Part shown: in pieces, positions 1 through 10,985 of the stretch
How the letters are laid out: each line of letters begins with the position of its first letter
Position numbering within the stretch: the first letter of the stretch is position 1
NCBI GenBank assembly: GCA_013397075.1
Contig: VWZS01003779.1
Span: 589,187 to 653,186, forward strand
DNA from: Rhabdornis inornatus
Lineage: Eukaryota > Chordata > Aves > Passeriformes > Rhabdornithidae
Reading direction: 5' to 3'
DNA length: 64,000 bases
Translations under genes and position numbers: made by a program
Notes under the pieces: model-generated
What the model saw: the letters and a program-made list of their open reading frames with translations, nothing else
Told to the model about the DNA's origin: nothing
Database searches by the model: none

Positions 1-3000
1 CCTCATTCATTTGAAGTAGCTGTGAAAAGCCTGGCTGTGTGTGGAAGTGTGCCTTTTGTAGGAATGAGGGAATTTGAGAACTCTGCAGTGATCCCCTAGA
101 ATGGGACTATTCCTGGAAATTTGTGCTTCTCAGTCCTCCCTGGAGGGGAGCAGAGCTTGCCTGTTCCTTCATCTGCCCCACAGATTTGAATTTCTCGGTG
201 TTGCTTGGTCCAGGAAAATCACCGTGTCCTCTTCCTATCTGATGCTCTGCCTTTCCCTAAGGGAAGCAAGAGTTATGTTCAGTTACAGCCCCAGTTAGGG
301 CTCAGTTTCAATGCAGTCTTTCTTATGTTACATATTTTATCTGCCCAGCATATTCTGTTACAGATTATGTATTAAAAGGTCATGTTTTATTACAGCTTTT
401 TCCTGTAAAAAGAAAGAAAAATATGTATCTCCTGTGCTCAGATAAAAAAACCACGTAAACTTTTGGCTTCAGAAAAGCTGCATATGACATTTAGGAATAA
501 AAAAGCAAGCTCCATCACCAAATTAATCAGGAATTCTTACATACAGCCCACTCTGACTTCAGGGGAATGGCTTCCCATTCGCATCAGAAATGAATTTGAT
601 ACATTCGAATGTTAGTTTTACTCTGGATATTAGATAAAGAAAAAAAAAATACACAACTGGATGGGAATTAGGAAATGGAAGTAGAAATATTTTTACAACT
701 TAGCCTGAAAACCATGGAGATGACAGTTTTCTTTGCATTACACACTCAAATGCAGCTCAGAATGTGTCAGCTGTGCCTGGTGCTGACGTGGTTTGCAGAC
801 AGCTTCTGCCTTTTCTCCTCAGCACTGGACCTCGAGGTGCCCCCCATGCCTCTCCCCCTCTCTGGTGAAGCAAACTCCACATTCCCCCAGAATAAACCCC
901 AAACCCATTTATTCCTGCTCTAATTGAACACCAAGGCAGTAAATGCCTTATCAGTTGTGAAACAGCGGGCTGGATAATTCCAAGCAGATGTCTCCCTCTC
1001 CTCAATCACAGCATCAGTTGTGTCTTGGTCAGTCTTGATTAGCTGATTCTTACATAATGAGGAGCTGCAGTTAATGGGCACCTTTCTGTGGGCTGAACAT
1101 GCTGGAAAGAGCAGCTCTGCCCCTGGAGAACAAGAGGCTGATGAGGCAGTGAAATCAGGCTCAATGGAATGAGGCTGCATTATGAGTCATTAGGAGGGAT
1201 GAGGCTCTGCTAACAGATGAAATATCTCTGATGGAGACCAGTTGTAAAAGCACAACTCGGTGCTTAATAAATGTGTTGGGGTGACTCAGAAATCCAGCGG
1301 GCACATTTGTCTCTCTGCTGTGTTTCCTGTGCTGGATGAGTCTGGGCTTTGAGAGGGACACCCTCACTGCATGAAAGATGGCTCTACCATAAATATGAAA
1401 ATAAGAGTGATCAGACCCCTTGCATTTGGCTGAAAAATGGGTAAATCTCCCATAGAGTGCCTGCTAGGTGTAGTGTAATTAACTAGATTTAAAACTCATC
1501 TAGTTCAAGACTGGATTGTTGGAAGCTACAACAGTTTAACAAGTTCCACAGACTCCTTTAATAGCTTTTAGTTGGACAAATAAAAATCCAGTCTAGGAAA
1601 AAGCAAGGATTCTTGCTACACAAGGAATGAAAATTTGAATGTATCTCTTACCCCTACATAAGCAGCAAAAAAACCCCCAAATACAAATAAATAATATCAC
1701 ATTATTAGCTGGGTGTTATCATTGAGGTAGCATAAAACCCAGCAGTGATTGCAACAGAAACGCTTCTAAAACAAAAATGTTTGGACAGGAGAGGAGGGGA
1801 TGTGCTAGGAAGATTTAATTGTTTTATTAGAGAAGTGGGTAGTTATTAGTGTCTTCTGAAAACAAAGCAGTCAGGAGCAAGTAGCTGCTGTTTCCACTTG
1901 CTTTTGGGTTGGACTAATACAATGTTTGTTCATAGAGGAGCTGCATCATTAAAATCTTCCTCACTTTGTTTTGTGGATGCAAGTTGTGGCAAATTAATGT
2001 CTTTCCAAAGGATTCTGTGGATAATGTTCAAGCAGGGCAGGCATTTGACCTCCTTTGAGCTCAGAGGCCTGGTGATTTGATAGAACAACCTTTTTAAAAG
2101 GAAAACAAAGCCAGTTCTTGTTATGATGGTTTTGCTTGGTAGCACCTGGTTGACCTTCTTAAATAATAAATGCTGTTATTTTCCAAAGAAGAATATGGAC
2201 TTTTTATACTAATTTAGAGGAATATCTATCAAAATTGTACTAGGTCCTTGGGAAGAGTTGTGAGTACCTCAGTGTAAAGATGGGTTTATGTTAATGAAGT
2301 TTGCCCAAACCGTCCTGCAAGAAACCAGCATTTTCCCAGAGTTTAGCAATTCCTGGAAAGAAAAATACTCAGCATTGTCCAGGCAGCATCAGAGGAACTG
2401 CTTTATTTTGGGTTTTCCAGGGGGGTGAATTCATCTATTTCATTCCCACACCTCCTAATAATTTAATTCAGATCAATGGTGCAGTCTGTCCTTCCTGCAG
2501 CACAGCTGGCATTGTTATGCACCAAAACCTCTGAGAGAGGGCACTTGCACTTTCTTTTTCCTTCCAGTGCCCCAGGGGCAGCACCAGTGTCCCCCCAGAG
2601 AGCCCCAAGGTGTTTGGGGCCAGCACTGAGTCACCAGCAGCAAAAAAGAGCCATCAGCAAATATATATATATTTTTTTCTAAGTAATGAATTCACTTAGA
2701 AGGAAAGGGCAGGGTAGAGAATGAATTGTTTAACAGATTAATGTGAGTGTCTTTTATATTTTATAAACCTCTTAATTCCCTTGTGTGCTGAGCCAGGTTT
2801 TGTTTATGTACATGGAAACACGAAATCTTTTCCAGTCCCTGTGCAAATAACACAGAATTGGACTTCATTACGTTGGCTAATTTAACAAGTCCTGGGAGGC
2901 TTTTTGTTACTGGGGAATGGAGGAGGAGCCACGAGCCCAGAAGTGCTGCACCAGCACAATCTCCTGCAATGAAATAATCTGCTTTTGCCTTCAGAGCTCT

Positions 3001-4357
3001 CCAGGAAGGCTTTGCCTGCCAGCTCAAAGATTTGGGGCAAACCCCAACTTTCCTCTGGGCTACCTGGGAGCCTTTGGTGGCAATCTCCAGCCCAGCTCCT
3101 GCTGCAGCACACTCTGATATTGGCTCCTCAACAAAGAGTTGAAGCATCTCGTTTTAGTGAGGCTCTGAGCTTTAATGAAGGATTTGGAGATCTTTTCTTT
3201 GTAATGAGAAGCATTAAAATTCTAAGACTGGGAATTTATTTCTCTCTCATAACTAGAGGATAATCATGGTGCTGAGAAGCAGGGCATTTAAAACTGCTGA
3301 TATTATTGCTGCTGTACCAGTTAAACAGAACTAATGCAAGCACTGCATAAATATTTTAATGGCTTTTTACTGTATTTCTTTAGAAAATGTTTAAAGAGCC
3401 ACCTAATGTCAGACAGAGATACTTCCTGAGTAAACCCTTGTTAATTCTCTTTTAATGGCTTTATTAACATTGTGTAATTGAATATTGATACATTTAGCAG
3501 CCCTTCAAGCATCCTGTTTTATTGAGGTGTTGCATTCACATATTGATAAGTAGCACAATGTTAGAGCACTGATTAATTGCATCTTTGCTTAGTTCTCCTT
3601 GAACTGGTTCAACATGAAAGATGAAATATAGGTACAGGAGAGCTGTCATTTTTATCAACTTGATGTATTTTATATGCATAGTTTGTACCACTTAATTGAG
3701 CTTCATTTTGATTCCCAGTCTGCCCAGTTAGTACGAGTATGATCACACTGCCAGAGATAGGGGAGTCTAAATATTTTACTCTGTGAAATGTTCTGTCTTT
3801 TATCTCTTCTCTTATGAATAATTTACTTGTTGGTACAGCTTCAGAAGTGAATCCTGTTCTGCAAAAACATATATATCTTACTGGGAAAAGCAAGGATTAC
3901 AGTGATATTAGCTTTCTCCTTGGAAACTCTCCTCACAATATCAGAAATCTGCAGAGGAGGATGCCTTGTCTTGTGTTCCTGCTCTTAATTGCATTGGTTT
4001 TTCTGCTTTCCTTCCATCAGAAGCTCTGGCATTACCATTCATATTTAATCATAGCATTGCTGCTTTTCTGGTCTCCAGTGTTCCCCTTTGCTTCTTTATG
4101 AATATTTTTTACACAGTTCAAGCAGGGTGAAAATTTATCCAAGAGCAGAGGGAGGATGGAAGATCATGTAGTGTCTGCAAACCACATCTCCAGGGCTTTT
4201 GCCAGTGCTGGAATTTGCATACGAGCTGAGGTGAATTTTCTAGGTCTACCTATGTTTATTCTTAACCTGTTGTTAAGACAATTAGAAAGGGAAAAAAATC
4301 CCTCTTTTGTTGGCTTTGACAGAATCCTCTTGTTAGAGGGTGTAGCATGGTGTGGTC
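1..4357. other. presumed intronic DNA, nothing recognised
   Basis: AT-rich, CpG-poor sequence with short A and T runs and a brief AT run near 2660. No exon, RNA gene or transposable element could be supported. It is probably part of the large intron before the first ADAM12 exon seen, though that depends on exon 3 lying further left. Confidence 0.55.
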
Positions 4358-4508
4358 AGGCTCTGCTCCCAAGGAACAGGGACAGGATGAGAGGAAATGG
4401 CCAGAGGAGGATTAGGACATCAGGAGGGATTTCTTCCTGGAAAGGGGGATGTGACGTTGGAAGGGGCTGCCCAGAGAGGTGTCCAAGGAACACCTGGATG
4501 TGATGGCA
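4358..4508 (+). mobile_element. CR1 LINE fragment, sense
   Basis: This stretch resembles the avian CR1 3' region: 'gagaggaaatggcc', then 'catcaggagggatttcttcctggaaaggg', then 'ggaaggggctgcccagagaggtg'. It is truncated at both ends and lacks the terminal octamer repeats. Confidence 0.8.
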
Positions 4509-4529
4509 GAGAAAAGAGGCTGAGATAAG

Positions 4530-4546
4530 ACACACACACACACACA
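4530..4546. repeat. (CA)8 microsatellite
   Basis: Eight uninterrupted CA units lie just downstream of the CR1 fragment. Confidence 0.95.
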
Positions 4547-5301
4547 TTGGAATCTTCTGTGGAAAACCTTCCTTGCCCAGCTCCACACAGGAGCTGCTGC
4601 AAATGAAGAGAGAGTGATTGTGGTGAGCCCTGGAAGTCAGGAGATCACACATGCACCCAGCTGGGTGCTGAAACCTGCTCTGGTTTTCACTCCTGGCGGG
4701 ATTCTGAGATCAGAATTTATCAGGGAGGGATTATTGGAATCCATAGATAAGGAAAAATGAAGATCATATCTCAGTCTGAATGTCAGGATGTGATTGACAG
4801 TACTGATAGGGCTAAAGCAGCATTCCTTTAACCCTGGAAGTTGCACACCAGGTGTGAGGTTGAATGCCCAGCTGGGATTGGAAGAGAAGCTTGGGAAGCT
4901 GTCTTTCCCTTCAGGAAATTAAGTCAGGAAAGAAGCATAAGGAAACTGATATGATATGATCATTCCTGACTAAAAGTTGTACAGGAAGCATAGGTTGGAT
5001 CATGGGGATACATTGCTCATTTAAGGTCATCTTAATTTGCAAAGCTGTGTTAATGTCAGTGATGAGCAATTGCTGTGGCTTCTCCACATCGAGATTTTTC
5101 TGTTCCCTAAATAAAAAGATGTTTTGGAAGAAGAATAAGCAGGGAGGAACACAACAGGTGGAAATGGGAGAGACCAAACTCATCTCAGGAGAGATCCTTT
5201 GCTTACAAAACTTGTGGTAAAGGGAAAACTGTTGGGAAATACATTGTGAAAGAGAAGTAAAACAAAACAAATTCCTGACAGAATTTCCTAAAGAGAAAGA
5301 C

Positions 5302-5418
5302 ACTTCAAGGATGGGGCAACCACAGCTTCTCTGAGAAACCTGTGCCAGGGCCTCCCCACCCTCACTGGGAGGAATTTATTTCTCATCTCTAATTTAAATC
5401 TACCTTCTTTCAGTGGCA
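5302..5418 (-). mobile_element. CR1 LINE fragment, antisense
   Basis: The stretch reads 'atggggcaaccacagcttctctgagaaacctg', then 'ccaccctcactgggaggaattta' and 'aatttaaatctaccttctttcag'. This is the reverse complement of the CR1 block just upstream of its 3' UTR. It is fairly diverged. Confidence 0.82.
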
Positions 5419-7191
5419 AATGGACAAAGACTGGGCAATGGTGTTGGGTTGAAATTTGGTCAGGGAAAAATGAGGAAACTGGAGTCTTAGAAAGAGGTTT
5501 AGGATGTGATTTAAGTTTAAAATTAGCCCACTTTGGAGCTTGGATAACTTCGTGCTTTTTGTCAGCTGTGTGTGTTTGGTCCAGAGGGGAATGGGAACTG
5601 CACCCAGACATGCTTAGGGAAAAACTAATCTTCTACATTCAGATATTTTAGCAAAAGTCAATTCTCATTTTATTTCCATGTATTACTCATGTCATTGCAT
5701 GAATCATTGCGAAAGATATGGAGAGGAGAATACAAAAAAAAAGGTTAAATTGGGAAGGCCTAGTATTTTTCATACATTGCCAGTTATGACATTTAATCTT
5801 AATTGTGTCTGAATTTGACTGATTTTCCAATTGCCTGAGTTTAGCAAGAGTTATGTTGTTGCTAGGACACAGAGACTTCATGTGATACAACTGTCATCAA
5901 CCTAAAAGAATGATTTTAAAGGCTGAATCTGAGATTTACACTCACAAGTACATTTTGAGCAGTGATATCCTAATGCAGAAGGACCACAGCATCCTTATTC
6001 TGAAATAAAGTCATCAAGCAGTGGTTAAAAAATGTCTCATTTTTTAATCTCTCTGTGGATAAACTGGAAAGAGGAGTGTGTCCAGCCCTGTGGTCATTTC
6101 CTGTGGCTCCTTAGTCATGGTTTGTTTGGTCTTTTCATGTTCTCAGTGGTGAATTTGGTCTGTTTTGGTTTTATTCTGTTCCATGAAGTGTCCCAGCCCT
6201 GTCCATTTCTGCCACTGGTTTCCTTCCTCCTTGTGAAAATGAAAAATTTATTTTTGGGCACAGACCCAGCTCCTGGGCTCTGCATCCCCTCCAAGGCCAC
6301 CCCTTATTGTCATGGCTTTGGGGAACTCAGGGTTTGTGTTTATGTGGGTCTTGAGCCATCCATGTAGCAATTCCAACTCCTAATTCCATTGTGCTGACTT
6401 CCTAGGCCAACCTCTGGGAGGTTTTTATGGAAAGATTTGAAGCTGTGGCTTTTATGAATCAGCTGAGGTCCTGCAGCAGCAGCACCTTCATTTCTGACCC
6501 TCTCAGCCCTCAAAGTCCACGGCAGAATTTCTGTCATGATGCAGAATAAGAGCTGTGAGGTCCTTGCCAGGTGTGACTCATGTCCCTAAAGCCACCAAAG
6601 CTCTGCAGGTGGCTTAGATGGAGAATTTCTTCCCCTAAATGTAGTAATGAACCTCTCTAGTGCTAATTGGGTTGAGCTATTTATAACTGTGAGCCAGCTC
6701 TTAGAGCAGGTCACAGCTCTGGGTGCATTGCAAGACTCAAAAACCTTGTCCTGGGTGACCTCAAAGGTCCTTTTTTAATCCTGAGACATAATTAGCATGG
6801 AAGTGGACTCATTAAGACTCAGCTGTTAGTTAGGAATCTTCCAGATGATGGCCCTGTTTGTGTCCCAGCGAGTTCACACACATTTATTGTCACTACATGG
6901 CCAGGAAATCTGTAGGATGGCAGGAGTGGAGCTGGGAAATCCTTTGGTTTCTCACTCTTCTGTTCTGAAGACAGACGTTTCTGGATAAAATCACTAGAAT
7001 ATTTTAATTTTTTTCTTCTGAGAAAATACTTTGCAGGAAAACATTGTAATTTTTTTTTGTTTTTTGTGAAGGATTGTAGAGACTGTCAGAACAAAAATGG
7101 GATTGCTGGACAAAACCCTCAAGCTAACAAATTACTCAAAGTGCAGGGTATGGGGCTCCAAAATAATCATCAATTTGAACTGAGCATGTAA
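5419..7191. other. presumed intronic DNA, nothing recognised
   Basis: Ordinary AT-leaning sequence. The short open frames around 6032-6367 resemble no known protein and lack exon-like splice sites. Confidence 0.5.
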
Positions 7192-7300
7192 TTATTAAAG
7201 TTGGAAAGTCCTCCAAGATCAACAAGTCCAGCCATTAAGGCCACCACTAACCCATGTCCCCAAGCACACAAATAAGAGATCCATTTAGACCACGCTAAAA
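7192..7300 (-). mobile_element. CR1 LINE 3' fragment, antisense, old
   Basis: It begins 'aaagttggaaagtcctccaagatcaacaagtcc' and continues 'ccaccactaacccatgtccccaag', the antisense of the CR1 3' end. It has many substitutions and no octamer tail, which suggests an older insertion. Confidence 0.8.
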
Positions 7301-8517
7301 CATTTAATTTCCCAACTTTACAGAGAATTTTATTTTTATAACTAAAACTTTTGCTGAATATCAACTTTTTTTTTTTTGTTAGAACTTAATATTTCAGCAA
7401 GGCCAAGGCCACTGCAGTGTGTGATGAGCACACTTGGAATGTGATTCATCTCCTGAGCTCATGATAAACTGAAAGAAGTTTGAAATTTATGAGAGCAGAA
7501 GACAATGAGTATTTTACTAGGACCATTTAGGACTGTCATTTGCATGAAATTAAAGATGGTCTCTTATAAATTTATGTATGAATTCCTGACAATCCACATC
7601 ATTTTTGAGACAGAGATTTAGAGGGTGATACTGGAATAACATTTGGTAGATATATTGCTAGATCAAAGTCTGTTGATATTAATATGAAATTTTAGTTTTC
7701 TTTATCTTTTACAAGGAACTTTTTTTTTGCCCTGAAGGAGTCTCCAGTAATCAGTGGTTCAGCAGGATTTTAACAGGGGGTAGAACCCTCTTTTCACACA
7801 CTTTGCTGCTGGATATCTTTAAATATTTTCTCCCAAAGGGCACTTTTGAGGTGAGAATTCAGTGCAAGCAATAAAAAACTCCTTTATCCAATGTGAAAGC
7901 TCAGTGTGGCCAAAACCTGACATTTCATGGTGTCCAGAGAAGCTCCTGTGCTTTGAGGGTGGAGTGGGATGTAGGTCAGATACAAATCCAGATGCCATGG
8001 GAGAATGTAAGCAGGAATGTTGTAGGCCAGAAAAATAGGAATGGATGATGTTCTGCTAAAGAAATATGCTCATGTTATCACCCTTGGCTGCCAATACTGA
8101 CTTAGCTTGGGATTTGGATTAATTGCTACAAATTGTGGGGCTTTGTGCTCACCAGGAGCACAAAAATTATTACAAGTACAGCTGACATCATGCAGCTGCC
8201 AGCACCTTTTTTTAAAAAAAATTAATTCCATCCTCTTACCTCTTCTGTGTTTTATTGTATGCATCAGCTTGCCAGGATATCAGATTATTTTCTCCAAGTG
8301 TCTGTGGCCACTGACCTGGTCATATCTGAAGATTTTGCATCCTGACCTGGTCAGTAAAATGTGTTGCAGACCTCCAGTTTGACTCCTTATCTCTAGAGTT
8401 ACAGAATGTTTCTCTAATGAATCATTTCCAGAACATCTGGATTGCTGTGGATAATGATATCCAACTGGAATTTATCTGGTGCTAAATTGATGATTAATAT
8501 TTTATCTATATGGTCCT
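7301..8517. other. presumed intronic DNA, nothing recognised
   Basis: AT-rich with T runs near 7368 and 7720 and an A/T run near 8212. No gene or repeat family was identified. Confidence 0.5.
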
Positions 8518-8608
8518 GGAATCACAGAATGGTTTGAGTTAGAAGAGACCTTCAAGCTCATCTCATCCCAGCCCTCTGCCAAGGACCCACACCACACCAG
8601 GCTGCTCA
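8518..8608 (-). mobile_element. CR1 LINE 3' end, antisense
   Basis: It starts 'ggaatcacagaatggtttgag', the reverse complement of the CR1 tail, and continues with 'agaagagaccttcaagctcatct' and 'ccaggctgctca'. Only the last ~90 bp of the element is present. Confidence 0.85.
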
Positions 8609-9737
8609 TGTGTAGGAATGTTGTTTCAATTAAATCCTTTTTTATTTACAAAACACCTCTTCATCCTGATAGAAACAGAGGATTTCCTCTGTAGAACAGA
8701 GGTGGGTGAGTGAGTACAAATATCTCTGGATAATTTGGCCATCCAGGTGTTCCCAGCTGTGAAATCTGCTGCTGATGGAGGGTTCTGAGACAGTGGCAGA
8801 GCCTTTGATCTCTCCTGCTTGTCCTCCTGTGGCCCAGCAGAGTTTTGTGGCTTCTAGGCTTATATTCTGAATGTTTTGGGATTATTATGAGGTTCTGGGA
8901 ATTTCATAACCTCAGATGGACAGAGGAGTGAACATTTACTACCAGGTGATTCCTTCTACTCCCACTTTCTTGTGATTCCTTTGCAAACTATTTATGTCAG
9001 GAAATTTTAATCAAGCAACACCATCATTTGGTCATTTGAGGATGGAAATACAAAGATCAGGGACCTAGAATATTGGGTGAGCTTTTGTGACCTATTTAAA
9101 TGATATCTAAGCATAAAAAGATTAAGCTCCATTAAAACAAAGTTACAATCCATTTTTAATATGTAATAAGGGTCCTCCTACCTGCTGGATAGAAAATATT
9201 CCCTTGTGAGGTGCAAATTTTCTGTAGGTGTTGCTTTAAAATACTTTCAATATTAAATTTTTGGGTTTTTAACTTGGCTTGAAATTAACTTTTCAGACTA
9301 TCTTTTAAAACCTCATGTATTTATGAGCAAACACATATATGAGACCTGATTGACATTCCAGTATGGTTTAGTTAATGATGTTAGCACAGGAAGATAAAAC
9401 AGAATAAACATTAATTTATTTTTATGTCCATGCAAACCCTGTGTAGTCAGTGACTGATTTCTTCAGGGAAAAAATATCTTTGACCATAGTGTTGGACCAG
9501 GTCCCTGCAATCTGTCCAAGTCAAGCTTTCAATATAATTTTCAAGCATGTTTCTTTGAAGAAAGTATTTGACCTAGTAAACCATCATATTTCACTGTCAC
9601 AATTATGATTCCCTTGGGAATTAGCCATGTTTATCCAATTTCACATGTTCTGTTGTGCTATTCCTCACTGTTGGGAAGCTGATGCTTTGGAAATGCAGTT
9701 CTGGAAGGGAATTATGTGACCTTGAAGGACAGACTTG
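8609..9737. other. presumed intronic DNA, nothing recognised
   Basis: AT-rich sequence leading into the minisatellite. No exon or transposon was seen. Confidence 0.5.
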
Positions 9738-10505
9738 CAGTTTATATCTACCTGTTCTTTTTCCAGTTTATATCTACCTGTTTCTTTCCCCAGTTTATAT
9801 TGACCTGCTTTTTCCTCAGTTTATATCTACTTGCTCTTTTTCCCCAGTTTATATTTGCCTGTTCTTCCTCCAGTTTATATTTACCTGTTCTTTCCAGTTA
9901 ATATTTACCAGTTATTTCTCCAGCTGGTATCTACCAATTCTTTCCTCAATTTATATTTACCTGCTCTTTCCCCAGTTACATTTACCTGTTCTTTCCAGTT
10001 TATATTTACATTATTTCTCCAGTTGATATCTACCAATTCTTTCCTCAGTTTATATTTACCTGCTCTTTCCCCAGTTTGTATTTACCTGTTCTTTCTCCAG
10101 TTTATATTTACCAGTTTCTTTCCCTAGTTTATATCTATCAGTTCTTTCCCCAGTTTATATTTACCTGTTCTTTCTCCAGTTTATCAATTCTTTCCCTAGT
10201 GTATATTTACCTGTTCTTTCTCCAGTTTATATCTATCAGTTCTTTCCCCAGTTTATATTTACCAGTTATTTCTCCAGTTGGTATCTACCAATTCTTTCCC
10301 CAGTTTATATTTACCTGTTCTTTCTCCAGTTTATCAATTCTTTCCCTAGTGTATATTTACCTGTTCTTTCTCCAGTTTATATCTATCAGTTCTTTCCCTA
10401 GTTTATATTTACCTGCTCTTCCTCCAGTTTATATTTACCTGGTCTTCCTCCAGGTTGTATTTACCTGCTTTTCCCCCAATTTATCTCTCCCTGCTCTTCC
10501 TCCAG
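9738..10505. repeat. minisatellite, ~25-bp unit, about 30 copies
   Basis: The core unit is 'cagtttatatttacctgttctttctc', with lengths of about 24-29 bp. Some units lack the middle part ('ccagtttatcaattctttcc'). There is higher-order structure: a block of at least 100 bp at 10148-10248 recurs 150 bp later at 10298-10398 with no differences seen, and a ~100-bp offset similarity links about 9906 and 10012. On the + strand each unit is pyrimidine-rich and ends in cag or tag, like a 3' splice site. Long frames through it encode only a repetitive aromatic/hydrophobic peptide and are not taken as genes. Confidence 0.95.
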
Positions 10506-10616
10506 AGCCTCTCCCAGGGCTGACCAAGTGGGCTGGTGAATTGCCCTTAGTGCAGAAAAATTCCTGGGGACAGAGTGGGGACACACAAGCCATGGAGAGA
10601 TGTTGTGCAGTAAATC

Positions 10617-10985
10617 AGAGCCTTGCAGGGGGTGCTGCTTCTTTTTTATGGGGGAATCTGTGATGGGATCAGGGGCTGGAGGGATAGCAGAGCCTTGCAG
10701 GGGGTGCTGCTTCTTTTTTATGGGGGAATCTGTGATGGGATCAGGGGCTGAAGGGATAGCAGAACCTTTCAGAGAATGTTGCTCCTTCTTTCTGGGGGAA
10801 TCTGTGATGGGATCAGGGGCTGAAGGGATATCAGAGCTTTGCAGGAAGTGCTGCTCCTTCGTTCTGGGGGAATCTGTGATGGGATCAGGGGCTGAAGGGA
10901 TAGCAGAACCTTTCAGAGAATGTTGCTCCTTCTTTCTGGGGGAATCTGTGATGGGATCAGGGGCTGAAGGGATAGCAGAGCCAAA
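10617..10985. repeat. minisatellite, five 72-bp units
   Basis: Exact 72-bp units start at 10617, 10689, 10761, 10833 and 10905, followed by a few bases of a sixth. Units 1 and 2 (a 'ggggtgctgcttc' type) are nearly identical. Units 3 and 5 (a 'gagaatgttgctcc' type) appear identical, and unit 4 is intermediate. Because 72 is a multiple of three, one frame stays open on each strand: 10600-11025 on + with a C-R-G-C-C motif per 24 residues, and 10461-11000 on - with S-A-P-D-P-I-T-D-S per unit. Neither resembles a known protein. Confidence 0.97.

Noticed and set aside
6030..6085. Candidate ADAM12 exon 3 end because of a 'ctggaaagagg' (L-E-R-G) reading
   Set aside because: Upstream codons do not match the expected P-E-V-L-N-I-R-L stretch, and no GA|gt donor follows in frame.
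7490..7515. 'gacaatgagt' resembling the expected N-E|gt donor of ADAM12 exon 3
   Set aside because: The frame meets a stop a few codons upstream and the residues before it do not match.
10076..10663. 195-residue + strand open frame
   Set aside because: It lies in the 25-bp minisatellite and encodes only Tyr/Phe/Pro/Leu-rich repeats. Openness follows from the stop-poor unit.
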